The notes under the pieces were generated by a model that worked only from the letters and a program-made list of their open reading frames with translations, was not told where the DNA came from and searched no databases. A stretch of DNA of 64,000 bases from positions 5,332,001 through 5,396,000 of the forward strand of contig OY725490.1 in the NCBI GenBank assembly GCA_963281255.1. Direction: 5' to 3'. Both the position numbers and the translations under genes were made by a program. Positions 21,646 to 32,145 of the stretch are shown here, piece after piece (within the stretch, counting starts at the first letter, position 1; every line of letters begins with the position of its first letter). The stretch is from Aphrocallistes beatrix. Its lineage: Eukaryota > Porifera > Hexactinellida > Sceptrulophora > Aphrocallistidae.

Positions 21646-22540
21646 TTGATGGAAAAAAAAAACACTCTTAAAGAGATTTCTCAAATAGTTGTTGCATTGG
21701 CCACAGTTTATAATACAAGAAAGCGAATGATTAAAGATGTCCCACTAAACCATCAAAAGGGGGCTGGTAGACCTCCAGTTGTACACGATGCAATCAAATA
21801 CAAAGTATCGCAACGAATCAGAAGAAGTAATGGAGCAATTACATTGCATGATATACATGCCAAAATACTTTCTTCTGGGGGTACACTTCCATTCGAACTG
21901 TGCGTCGATGCGCAAAAAAACTTAAATACCAATAAGGTTTCCCGACAGCTGTACCAATGCTTAGTGAAGCTAACAGGTCTAAACGCATTTTATGGACCAA
22001 GAAAAATAAGCATACTCGATGGCAGCATGCGATTTTCGCAGATGAAGCTTCATTTTGGTTTTCAAGAGGTCGTGTAAAGATATGGACAAAGGGGAACAAA
22101 AAACGATTTTATCCTACAGCAAAACACTCGTCTAAAATACACATCTGGGCTGCCTTCTCCTCGTGTGGGACATTTCCTTTATGTATATTTAGTAAAAACT
22201 TGACTGGGTATTCCTTTTGTAAAATCCTAGAGTGGCATTTATTAGACCAAGCCAAGGTTTTCAATGAGAATAAATGGTTTTTGGTCCAAGATAACGACCC
22301 TAAGCACAGTTCTAACGTTGCCAAAGCATAGATGAAAGAAAAAATGCCCAAGAATACCTTCATATGGCCCAGCCAAAGTCCGCATTTAAATCTGATTGAA
22401 AATCTGTTCGCCTGGATTAAATACCAACTAAATCGACTCCCGCACGAGCGTCCACGACCATTGGAGAACTGAAGAAACGTCTTCAAAAAATCTGGGAAAA
22501 CATAGATCCTGATTTTTACGTCCATACTGGGAGTCAATGC
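21646..22540 (+). pseudogene. Tc1-like transposase, frameshifted
   Basis: The N-terminal HTH part is in the frame of 21646 (ISQIVVALATVYNTRKRM, KGAGRPPVV). After a shift near 21960 the catalytic part follows: HAIFADEASFWFSRG with the first Asp, FLVQDNDPKHSSNVAKA with the second, an in-frame TAG, then WPSQSPHLNLIENLFAWIK with the Glu. Counting residues between second Asp and Glu (with the stop codon as one) gives 35, against the usual 34 in Tc1. At least one frameshift and one stop make it inactive. Confidence 0.85.
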
Positions 22541-22689
22541 CTAAAAGATGCAATATGGTATTGGATAACCATGGTTTCAAAATTAAATATTAGCCCCTAC
22601 TTATGTATCATTATATTGCAGCTTAAAAAGTATAATGAACCTCCTCTATTTTCCATATATCTACATTTTAGTCATTCTAAATAAATATG

Positions 22690-22920
22690 GCCGCATACTG
22701 TACATATTTTACACCTTTTTAAAAAAAACTTATTTTGAGCTAAAAGCTAGCTCTCAATGGCAAATATAGGGTATTTTAATAGGTAGATTCCAAATTTCAC
22801 ACTTAGAAAACCGTAAGATTAGTAATTCACGATGTAATCCGATATTTATATTACATGTTTCTTAGAGTCACTTCCTGGAGCTGCACTATCGGTCTGTCGA
22901 CTGACATTTTTTTCTTATTG
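22690..22920 (+). repeat. Repeat 'H' and its terminus, right of the Tc1-like element
   Basis: This contains 'cttattttgagctaaaagct', then 'agtcacttcctggagctgca' and 'ctatcggtctgtcgactgac', matching the end of the 14585 copy. Confidence 0.6.
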
Positions 22921-23440
22921 GCGAGATATTAACCTAACTAGAAAAACGATGATCCAACTTAATAACTGTGCTTTTATACTTCTCTATAAGATCATACATA
23001 GATCACCTATAGCACAACATAAAAATCATTAAAGCATCAATATATTCGTAATCGTACGAATAATCAACATGATAAAAATAAGATAATATGAATACACACC
23101 ATGTTAGGCGGGAGTCTTGTGTAAACATCGTTTGTTGATGGCAGGGAGAGAGCTTGTCTTCATTTGAGTGCTTTCTTTGATCAAGGATTTGTGCAATGAT
23201 GAAATAAGTTATGCGAATAATAATTTTAAATAAAAACATTATATGAGAGAGTAAATGTGTCCTGCCTTGTATTTGCAACTGAAATAATAATTTGGAAAAT
23301 TATCAAATGGAATAGTACCATTTTTTAAATTTATGTAGAGGTATTTCACATTCCTCCTCACCCATTTCGGTAGCGTTACCTTTTTCCAACGGCCCTCCGA
23401 GGGCTTTTTAATATACAGGTAAATCCTCGAAATTCGACAA
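22921..23440. other. Non-coding stretch
   Basis: Nothing recognised. A 91-codon minus-strand frame at 23003-23278 lacks any domain and has biased, AT-driven composition. Confidence 0.45.
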
Positions 23441-23445
23441 CATTT

Positions 23446-23875
23446 CGAGTAACCACTTCCAGCATTTTCGGGCTCGGAAAGAAGTCTGCTCTGTACAAGT
23501 TCAAAGAGGAATCCATCTTAAAAACCTGATGCATTCAGCACCAGACCAAAACCCAGTTGTGATAGAAAGCACTGGTTATAAAGTCATGATCGCGTTGTTC
23601 AATGCAAAACCTGGGGATAGTCTTCGCGACTTGAGATACACTATCCTCTGCAAGAAAGTGAGTGCAGCCAAAAGCTTCGCTATACCCGAAAGATTGTCAC
23701 CTACAGCCTCCACCACGAATTTCACTCTCTGAGGTGCTATTTCCAGGTGATGATGTGGATGGGCACGGCTGATCGTATGGAGGTCACCGAATGGGGATGG
23801 AACTGCCAAGATAACAGCGTAATCGCAGTCATGTTGGACAGTAGCCCTGCACCCAGATGGTATCTACGTATAGTA
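23446..23875 (+). pseudogene. Fragment of the CXC-tailed multi-copy family, C-terminal half
   Basis: Plus-strand frames spell pieces in the same order as the C-terminal half of the large pseudogene at 50924-57054. They are TTSSIFGLGKKSALYKFKEE, then ALFNAKPGDSLRDLRYTILC (compare LVTLYNGKSGEGINNLRLRR in the other copy), then after a shift YHSLRCYFQVMMWMGTADRM and TEWGWN (compare EDWGWT). Several stops and frameshifts are present. The fragment ends before the Cys-rich tail, at the edge of repeat A. Confidence 0.75.
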
Positions 23876-23884
23876 AGGATATAC

Positions 23885-24378
23885 TTGTAACGAATTGATT
23901 GAAGAAACTACCAGTCAGAAAGCTGATTTTGGCATGTAAGAGTCTTTCGGCTATGGCTCCACTAAGTTCTGAGCTCAGAGCAAAATGTCGACTCATCATG
24001 GAATTATGACGTCATTGTCACATTTTTTAAAGTTAAGTAACACAGTTATTCGGGCATAACTCAGTCATTATAGGAGATAGAAGGCTGAAACTTTAATATA
24101 ATCTGTAGACTAACATACCTCAAATATTATACAACTATCATAAAAAATGATGACTTATCACTTTGTTATGACGTCATCATTACTCATCAAAATTAAAAAA
24201 ATTGATAATTTTGGTGATTTTTCGTGCGATATCGATTATAACAGTAGGGCAGGCGTATTTAGAGATGTTATTTCCCTTATAATTAATCGATGTGACCCCA
24301 GGCGCCCAAAGGGCGCCTCCGGCGGACACAATGTGTCTGCCAGCCGCGCAGCGCAAGCAAGCGAAGCGCGCTTGTATT
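23885..24378 (+). repeat. Repeat 'A' with GC module
   Basis: A well-preserved plus-oriented copy runs from 'cgaattgattgaagaaacta' through 'cactttgttatgacgtcatc' to the GC-rich module at 24297-24377, which has the intact gcgcaagcaagcgaagcgcg string. The short frames in it are by-products of the module. Confidence 0.8.
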
Positions 24379-24455
24379 GAAAAAATAGCGAAGGATTTTA
24401 CTATGTATACGGGTATTCATTTCATACTCCTGTGGTATATTTATACTAAGCAATA

Positions 24456-25846
24456 CGGTGTGTCTGGAAAATATTGACACTAAACTTTATCTTTACGTAC
24501 ATATAGTGAAATCTATGCTTGGGAAGAGTATTGTAATTTCAAGATGACTTCATTTAGGTATTTTCATCCTACACCAACCGGATAAAAGTATTTCAACACT
24601 TGATCCTTTCCCATACACAATAATAAGTCGGATTTTTCATGAAGTGCAATACGTTAAAATTCAAAGAGATACTAAAAATCTGATTCCAGAATCTACACTT
24701 TCGAATTAGTCATAGTTGAACTGTCACGAGAAAAATGGTCCGGGGCCAAAATTGGTCCTGGTTAAATTTTGTCATTAATTGCGTACACTAAAGTAGTCCA
24801 CTCCTCATAGGATGTGATGACATTACAATCACTCTAGGGGGTCTCTATTAATAGGGAGTCTATTCAATACTTGCCAACTGCCCGTTTATGACTGGACGTC
24901 CCGATTTTTGCATTCTTCTGTTGAGCGAATTTTCATGAATGTCCGCTTTTATATGATGTTATATTCTGTCCACTTTTCTGATTCTATAAGTATGTAGAAG
25001 TTCTACTATTGCGTCCCGCCATTTCCCTTCAACGCTGCGCCCGCTTTGATCATGACTCAAGTTGGCATTATTCATGTTAAAAAAATGTCTGTCGGTAGAC
25101 CGATAGTGTGGATGACTTGGCATGTGAGATATGAATATTGTAATACATAGGGACTGCTATATTTTTGAAAACTCAAATTTCCCAGCGTACGGAGATACTT
25201 ACATACATATGGACTGATGTGGTACACCGTCTTTGCTATAGGGTTTCTCTCTGCAGAAACTGCCCTAAAAATGGTCCCCTGAACTAATTTTGGCAGCCAA
25301 AACTGGTCCGGGGGGGACCAAATTTAGCCAGGAGGGACCAATTTTGGCCTGACAGAACATAACTAATAAATTACTCAACTCAATGAACAATCATCAGTCT
25401 GAGTCACCATAGGTAATTCATTGCCATCATGTATAGTGGTCAAAATGGGTGTATGTGACATAAAGTAGCACTTATAGATAATTACATAAAGTTAGGAATG
25501 AATGATTAATCAGAAAAAATTAACCTGTGACTAATTTGAATGCGTATTATTCGAATCTGGAATCCGATTAGCTGTATCCCGTACCGTTTAGAAATAACCC
25601 TCTCAAATAGATTGCAATACTGTGGTTGACAGTTATAGGGGGGTTTTTTATTCTACAAAAAATGGGTTACCATTCCAGAAAAGATGCGGACTAACCGCAA
25701 GGCATGATCGTGTGAAAATAGTGTATATATGTATGGGATGGAATACCCTAATGAAGTCATTTTGAATTTATAATACTCTTCTCAAGCATAGGTCTCACTA
25801 TATACGTAGAGTCCAAGTTTTGTGCCAATACTTTCCGGACACACTG
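24456..25846. mobile_element. Tc1-type element, 1391 bp, long inverted ends, no transposase
   Basis: The ends CGGTGTGTCTGGAAAATATT (left) and 'aatactttccggacacactg' (right) are inverted and flanked by TA (24454-24455, 25847-25848). About 250 bp at each end are inverted copies of each other (for example 'gcttgggaagagtattgtaa' near 24515 against 'tataatactcttctcaagca' near 25770). A second family ('F') with 'ccggataaaagtatttcaac' and 'tgatcctttcccatac' makes up part of the arms. The interior is non-coding. Confidence 0.75.
24722..25366. mobile_element. Probable nested MITE-like insert
   Basis: The left part 'atggtccggggccaaaattg' and right part 'gggaccaattttggcctgac' are roughly inverted, and the region interrupts the arm structure of the surrounding Tc1-type element. 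TGTCA-like ends are suggested (ctgtcacgag ... gcctgacaga). No target duplication is established. Confidence 0.45.
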
Positions 25847-25849
25847 TAG

Positions 25850-27355
25850 TAAGGATAACATTTACCTCATTAATCAAATATAAATAATTCTTTGCTAGTT
25901 AGAGAATGATTCTAACATGTCGAGTTAGGTTATAATCCCTTTTAGTCAATAAAATAAAGTCGATTGTACTGATTAAATTACTGGATTCTGATTGACTAAT
26001 ACAATTTTACACCAAAGCTTGTATTATAGGAGCTGCCTTTTTCAGGATGGACGGTGTAGGGCGTCCGTGTGATCCATATTTTATTACTGAAATGATATAT
26101 CAACAGTGCATATAATAATGCACTGCATCATGTAGATTTCTAAAATTAATATTCTTTAATTGATCAAAATAATAATTGAGTTTTGTATCGCTCTAGTGAG
26201 TCCCGCACATTTAGGAGCTACATGATTGATATGTAAACCTATATTTATTCTTTATTTAGGGAATAAATAAACTCACTCATTAGAAAAACAAATATGTAGT
26301 ATAAGATCCATTATAAGAACTCTTCTCTATCAAACGCACACAATTTCTAATTTCAATTAACTATGGATTGTTACCAGGTTACTAATAATCAAAGTTGCCA
26401 AGTATTTGTCCTCATATCTATGGAAAATCATACCACGGTAACCCACATTCAATTTAGATTGTAGGTAAGCAACTTTGAATATACTGTACACTTCTAGTTG
26501 TAAGGCAAGGGATGCGTATAATATTAATAATTATAATAAATAATATATAGCTTTTGAAAATCATGCAGTGATGTGTTGAGAAGCTCTATAGTTAATTCGT
26601 CATTCATTCATTTAAAATAACTCAGCTTTGATACTGTCAACTCGATTCTTTATTTCAATGTAAATGCAGTACGTATGTCAGATAAATATTTTCACAAGTA
26701 GGATTAGCATATTCTTGGTTTGAAGCAATACTGATTGATAGGCTAAAATATTTACAATGCCAGATTTGGAACAGCGCAAACATATAAAAATTCTATATTA
26801 GAAAAAAACACAGTAAAGGAGATCAGCTCAATAGTATGTATGTAAAAAAAAGAGAACAGTTTACAATATTATTTTCAGTTATTCAGCGAAAATTTTTAAG
26901 AAATTTCTCCACCAAAACTCAAATATTAAAAAATTTGTTGTGAAGTCAGTATCTGTCAATCCAGCTACATGAAGTGCTGGGCTTCAATGCCTACGAGATG
27001 CCAACTCTTTATCGATATTAGTGGTTCAAAGATAAATTATTGATCTTTTCTATTCATACTTCGATGAAAACCATTAGCTTGCGTTACTAACTATCATCAA
27101 ACTCTTATTTAATTAATTTGTGAAAATTATCTGACACACTGTATAACCATGTGTAACTTAACACATCGGTGGCTATTGACTATAATTGGCACTTAAGTTC
27201 GTGATGAGTGACACAAAGTTGATAATGTCACACCTAACAATAATTATTCAGGTTAAAAGATTCAAAACTGAGAAATTTCAATAAAATATAAATCGTAACA
27301 CATAACATATTAGCTGTGATTCTTATCTCAAAATAAAGTGAATTAATATATTTCA
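25850..27355. other. Non-coding stretch
   Basis: About 1.5 kb of AT-rich DNA. I see no credible reading frame, no known repeat and no RNA gene. Confidence 0.5.
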
Positions 27356-27561
27356 AAGATGGTACAATTCTCATCAAAAATGATGACTCACCAGTCTGTT
27401 ATGAGGTTATCATCACGCAACCAAAAATTGACGAATTTGGTGATTTTTCGAGTGATGTGCTATCTTTAACCAGTGTGAGCCTAGCCCCTCAAGGGTGCGT
27501 CTGGCAAACACAAAGTGTCTGACAGCGCCCCGCAGCGCAAGCAAGCGAAGCGCGCTTGTGT
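27356..27561 (+). repeat. Repeat 'A', 3' part, with GC module
   Basis: This has 'aaaaatgatgactcaccagt', 'gaatttggtgatttttcg' and the GC-rich module at 27485-27561. The 5' part of the repeat is absent. Confidence 0.7.
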
Positions 27562-27803
27562 TTCATAAGTTCAAATGCAAGCCCTCAAGTTCTAAACGTC
27601 AAACGGGTTGCTACGTTTTAGGCATTATACGCATTGGAATTAATAACAAAAAGCTAGTTTAATCTAAAAATATATATATTATATCCATATACCATGTCTA
27701 AATTTAGCAACACTCATACACAGACACATCTATTAAAAAGACATAAATACGATAAATGTGCTCAAAGTAAATTAAAAAATCATTCTACAAAATAAACCTG
27801 AAA

Positions 27804-28312
27804 ATGTCTAATAAAATGTTGGGAAAAATGAGTACACATCAACGTGCATCTAACATCCTCCCTAGTGATGATATCCAATTTGTGCCAGGAAAGTTACGAA
27901 TTGGGGAGTGCAATCAGAACATAATAATTGAGAAGAGAGCCGGCCAAAACAATATTCACTTGTGCAGAGACGTCATCGAACACATCTGGAGTGGAGATGA
28001 GAGTAAACAGCTCCAGCTTACATTTCGAACAGAACGAAATACATTGACTACCCATATCCGTCGTAGACGGCATCATTCTGATTATTGGCTGGACATATTC
28101 GCGTCCTACACTGATGAACAATTCATGCAAGAATTTGGATGTGACCAGTTTCATATGCATACAAAGAGCATGTTAAACAATATGGTAAAGCTTTCCGGTG
28201 GAATCCACCGAAGCTAACATTCGAGCAAAGGGGAGAAAAATTCAAGCACGAGTATTTGCCAGCAGATAAAATGCTCGACTATCCACAATTAGAGATACTC
28301 ACTTACTTGTAG
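27804..28312 (+). CDS. Unrecognised reading frame, probably frameshifted
   Basis: A 137-codon frame starts MSNKMLGKMSTHQRAS and runs through DVIEHIWSGDESKQ, a basic RRRRHH patch and DYWLDIFASYTDEQFMQEFG with mixed, protein-like composition. It stops at 28217, but another frame continues immediately with FRWNPPKLTFEQRGEKFKHE and ends at 28312 (TYL stop), which suggests a single frameshift near 28190. I recognise no family. There is no signal peptide or membrane segment. A (taa)n microsatellite follows. It could be an eroded host gene or part of an unknown mobile element. Confidence 0.45.
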
Positions 28313-28366
28313 TAGACTTTGTATATGCAACAATCATGCACTATATATGTAACAATCATGTGATTC

Positions 28367-28412
28367 ATTGATAATAATAATAATAATAATAATAATAATA
28401 TTAATAATAAAG
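28367..28412. repeat. (taa)n microsatellite
   Basis: About fourteen ata/taa triplets with one interruption (aatattaat). Confidence 0.95.
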
Positions 28413-28474
28413 TACTTGTTGATAAATTAGTAATGGCACAAAACGTATATAATACCATTTGTTTGCTTCATATA

Positions 28475-28560
28475 TTATTATATTGGATCTATGATCCAAT
28501 ATAATAAAGTAGCACAGTTCTAAAATGAGTGCTGGAGTCATGTCTGGCGCAAGTGGTTCA
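28475..28560 (+). repeat. Hairpin repeat, copy 2
   Basis: A perfect 15-bp stem TTATTATATTGGATC / GATCCAATATAATAA with a TAT loop spans 28475-28507, followed by 'agtagcacagttctaaaatg'. The sequence around 7690-7795 is a diverged inverted copy of the whole arrangement. Confidence 0.6.
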
Positions 28561-29098
28561 CAGACCTGAGTTTAAAAGACATCAGTAATTTCCCTGGACT
28601 TTCCAAGGAATTTGCATTATAAATATAGAAATTTTTTGAGAGGAGCTTGTTAATATACTCTAGTAGTCCGAATAAATGAGGGGGGTTAAATTATAGGGTT
28701 GAATGAAATTAGTTGATGTAACACACAGTAATACATATCATATTATCTACAGGCGCGGAGGCAGAGGGGAGCAAGATTTGAAAATTATAGGACTAAGTTT
28801 GAGGGTGCTTGGTTTTATGGGCACTCTCGAGAAAATTGCGAGAGGGTTTTGTACACCCTGAACTAAACTCTTTATAAATTACAAATTACGCAACTCGGTT
28901 TATTGATATTCTTAATGAATAATTAAGGGATCTAAAATCAATATTTATATTTATAATTTTGTATACCTACACCATTTAATAATAACGATTAGTGACAGTT
29001 GTACAATATTTTTGCAGTGATTATCACTGACCAACTATGCCAACATCTGAGTCAAGAACCAAGTAACTAGACATTTAGCCCCCTAGCAACAGCATAGC
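28561..29098. other. Non-coding stretch
   Basis: AT-rich, with no credible frame. Bases 28752-28780 (acaggcgcggaggcagaggg) resemble one hAT terminus, but I find no partner. Confidence 0.4.
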
Positions 29099-29851
29099 CA
29101 GGGTTGGCTAATTAAACCCGGGCTGGGCAAAACCCTTTTTTGTGGGTTAAAGTGGGTTTTATTCTAATGCACTTGTAAATCAAGTTGATTTTTGCGATAT
29201 CAATTGTTTGGATTGAAAATCTTATTCTGCAAGTATTATATGAAGATTCCGTAATGATATTTTTAATAAGACCTGATGTACGAACAATGGAATTTCTTAA
29301 AAGTTACAACAATCTGAGGTGCTTTAAGTAAACAATCAAAGGATACTAGTATTATGTAGAGCAGTTTGTTCATCTTACCTACTCTAATCATACCGGTTAC
29401 TACATGGATAATGGCTAGTTTTGTTGGTGGCCCAGTGATCCTGTTTAAAGCTTTTTTCTAAAGGTCCAAGGTGAAAAAAAAGTAGAAAGTCCAAGGTGAA
29501 TAAATGCTTCAATTGAGTGGATGCTTTCTAACTTTAGTTTAGTCCAGAAAAAAGTTCGAAATAGATTAGGCTTAGAGAACCAGCAAAATTGGTAACCTGT
29601 TATCGCGAATTGAGAGGTTCAGTGGAGTTTGATTGGTGATCTGCTTTTCATTTGTTTTAGATTTGATATGCACCTCTTACAATAAATACGCTTATATGTA
29701 TAATTAATTATATCGTTGAATTTGAAAACAAAGACATTAACTGGGTAAATCTGTTTCTGGAGAATAAAACCCGTTTTAACCCGGGTTTTACCCGGATTTA
29801 ACCCACTGGGCTGGGCGAAACCTATTAAACCCGGGGAAAATTCCAACCCTG
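29099..29851. mobile_element. hAT-type non-autonomous element, 753 bp
   Basis: The ends CAGGGTTGGCTAATTAAACC and 'ccggggaaaattccaaccctg' are inverted. The flanking 8-mers agcatagc (29091-29098) and atcatagc (29852-29859) match at seven of eight bases. Subterminal sequence on both sides repeats 'aacccgggctgggc'-like blocks. No transposase remains. Confidence 0.85.
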
Positions 29852-30223
29852 ATCATAGCAGCATAGGAATGTGACAACATTCCATTCTCACAGCTTGTTT
29901 GAACCCTATCTCGAGTGATCCGAGTGAAAAAAAGGTTTTTTAGAAACCACATAAGGGTGCGTGTTATTGGGAGGTGCCCCATTCAAGGCTCCATTTTCCA
30001 ACCCAGACAACAATATGTCACAATAGCAATGTACACATAACAGTAGATATGTAAGCACGTTACAACCAAGTGTAATTGGAATTTAGGTTAGTAAGAAATT
30101 GAGAAATACAAACATCATCCATAATTAGCAAATTTCTAAAAATATCAACATGTGCATGTGTACGGTACATGGCTAAATTCAGAATTCTACCACTGCATTA
30201 CAAGAAACTAGTTCTATTATTAG

Positions 30224-30383
30224 CATGGCCGGCGCCGTGTTTTATCGTCAGTGGGTGTGCTAAGAGGGATTTATCTGAAAGTGGGTGTTCATTTATAGAG
30301 GGATACATATTGTACAATATGATAAAACAAGACGCAGTGAGTGTCTGGACACTCAGGACACCCCCCCGATGGCGCCGGCCCTG
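30224..30383. mobile_element. hAT-like MITE, 160 bp
   Basis: Ends catGGCCGGCGCC and GGCGCCGGCCctg are an inverted repeat of about 13 bp typical of a common hAT MITE type. Only attag is directly repeated at the junctions, shorter than the 8 bp expected, so the exact ends may be off by a few bases. Confidence 0.65.
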
Positions 30384-30497
30384 ATTAGTCTGTGAGGTGG
30401 AACAATTATGGGCACTACAGCTGTAGTTAATTAACGAGTTACACTGAATCAGTATGTATAAGTAGGGAAGTAATTAATGTCATAACAAATTCAAAAA

Positions 30498-30883
30498 ATG
30501 TCTTCTTCAGAACAAGAAACTATTTCTACATTTCGCAGCGCAGATCTCCCGAAGGTTTGCATTCCGGCTGATTTTGAATCTAGCATGGAGTCAAGTGGGT
30601 CTGACACTGAAGTTTTGGTACTGAGCTCTCATCTGTTTCCATGAAAGAATTACCTTCCAAGAGTGTTAACCCTGATGACTCTGAAACAGTTTGCGAGGAA
30701 TGTGAACAACACGACTGCCCAACCGGGGGAAAGAGGGCGAATGATGACTGGTTAGGTTGTGAGTTCTGCCTGAGATGGTTTCACTATGCATGCGTCAATA
30801 CCAGTTTAAAGGAAGTGGGAGATGATCCTTATATCTGTAGGAAATGTGACTTGGAATTCGAGTCCTGTGTAGAACCTGTATAA
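30498..30883 (+). pseudogene. Mini-Mutator derivative: N-terminus joined directly to the PHD finger
   Basis: The frame from 30498 begins MSSSEQETISTFRSADLPKV, closely matching the N-terminus of the 15272 transposase (MSSSEQETVPIFRSTDLPLV). About 45 codons later, after one frameshift near 30630, it enters a PHD finger (CEECEQHDC ... WLGCEFCLRWFHYACV ... YICRKCDLEF) equivalent to the C-terminus of the same transposase. The whole DDE core is missing. The PHD-containing frame alone (30641-30883, 80 codons) is open with an ATG, so a small PHD protein could in principle be made. Confidence 0.85.
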
Positions 30884-31082
30884 CTCTAGTTTCTGTTGTA
30901 GCAGGCTTCTATTATAATATATGATATACTTGTTTGGTCATTTATATTATATTAAATATATATGCATCAATCTATCCCCAGAGAATTTGAAACTGCGTTA
31001 CTTATATTAAAAATATCGGTCGACATACCGATAGAAAAGCATCACAAAAACAGTCAATAATAGTATCGAAATTGTAAAAATA

Positions 31083-31254
31083 CAGTCAGGGTCGCATTTC
31101 ATTATGAACCGCATGGGGACCCAAAGTATTTCCACAATAGAGAGACAATAGAGAGAGAGAGTCATACATAGTAAAATCGAAATAATATAAATTCTATAGA
31201 ACCGGTCAAATTGGGACACATAGGGAGGTTTATCATAATAAGCGACCCTGACAG
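31083..31254. mobile_element. Pogo-type MITE, 172 bp
   Basis: Ends CAGTCAGGGTCGC and GCGACCCTGACAG are inverted, flanked by TA (31081-31082, 31255-31256). Similar isolated ends occur at about 7168 and 33595-33613 (ataagcgaccctgactg). Confidence 0.85.
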
Positions 31255-31611
31255 TACATATTGATATATGCTATTACACCATTCAATTTTGATATTACTA
31301 TTTTATAAGTGCGAATATCGAAATCTACTTTTATTAAATTACAGGCTTAGCTAATTAATAAAAATATTGAAATTATAAATGCGAACAATATTCTTCATGC
31401 GATTTTCCCTAAAGAATCGCTCCAATTGTTTTGCTATATACAAATTTGAATGTAAAATAACAATAAATCCCAACAAGACTACTTGCTTTTTTCAAAGGGA
31501 ATAATAAGAGGTCAAAGGTGTCAGGTTCTATCCGGTCCGGTCTGTAATTATTGTGGAGCGTCGCAACTCTGGCTACTGGATTATATTATACCTTTGAAGT
31601 AGAATGTTATA

Positions 31612-31778
31612 CAGTCGACTTAGTACGTACACCAAGGGACCATTAAAATGTGTTCGTCTATCCGGAATTCGTACTAAGCGAAGTATTTTATAACTACTTA
31701 GCATATAGGGGATTTAAGAAGTGTGCTCATTATCCGTAGTTACGTCTTATCCTTGTTCGTACTCTAATGAGGCTACTG
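31612..31778. mobile_element. Pogo/Tigger-type MITE, 167 bp
   Basis: Left CAGTCGACTTAGTACGTACA and right 'gtactctaatgaggctactg' are a diverged inverted pair, with TA on both sides (31610-31611, 31779-31780). The interior repeats 'cgtactaagc / gttcgtac' motifs. Confidence 0.75.
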
Positions 31779-31805
31779 TATTCAAAACACAACATATTCA
31801 GTATA

Positions 31806-32138
31806 CAGTACAACCTCGCTAATCCGAACAGCTCTGTTCCAATGTTCGAAAAAATCGTTCGGATTAGTGAATTTGTTCCGATTAGTGAAATAACATTAAT
31901 TCAATAGGGCATTTTAATTATAATAAATTTGTATTGTTAGAATATTAAAGATATTATTTTGCTATGATTGCTTATTTAACGAAGTTACGCAATCTTATTG
32001 ATAGATAAGTTTATAAACGTCTATTCATAACATAGAGGCGAATAATAATATATTTGGGGTGTTCGGATTTTAAGAATGAGGTGTTCGGATTAGCGAGGGT
32101 TCGGATTGGGGGAGGTTCGGACTATCGAGGGTGTACTG
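31806..32138 (+). mobile_element. Pogo/Tigger-type MITE, 333 bp
   Basis: Ends CAGTACAACCTCGCTAATCC and 'ggactatcgagggtgtactg' with TA flanks (31804-31805, 32139-32140). It is the same family as 13912-14196 in the opposite orientation; shared interior includes 'taataaatttgtattgttag'. Confidence 0.85.
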
Positions 32139-32145
32139 TATTAGT

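Noticed and set aside
28367-28412. Possible CRISPR-like or satellite array
   Set aside because: A plain (taa)n microsatellite with no spacers.
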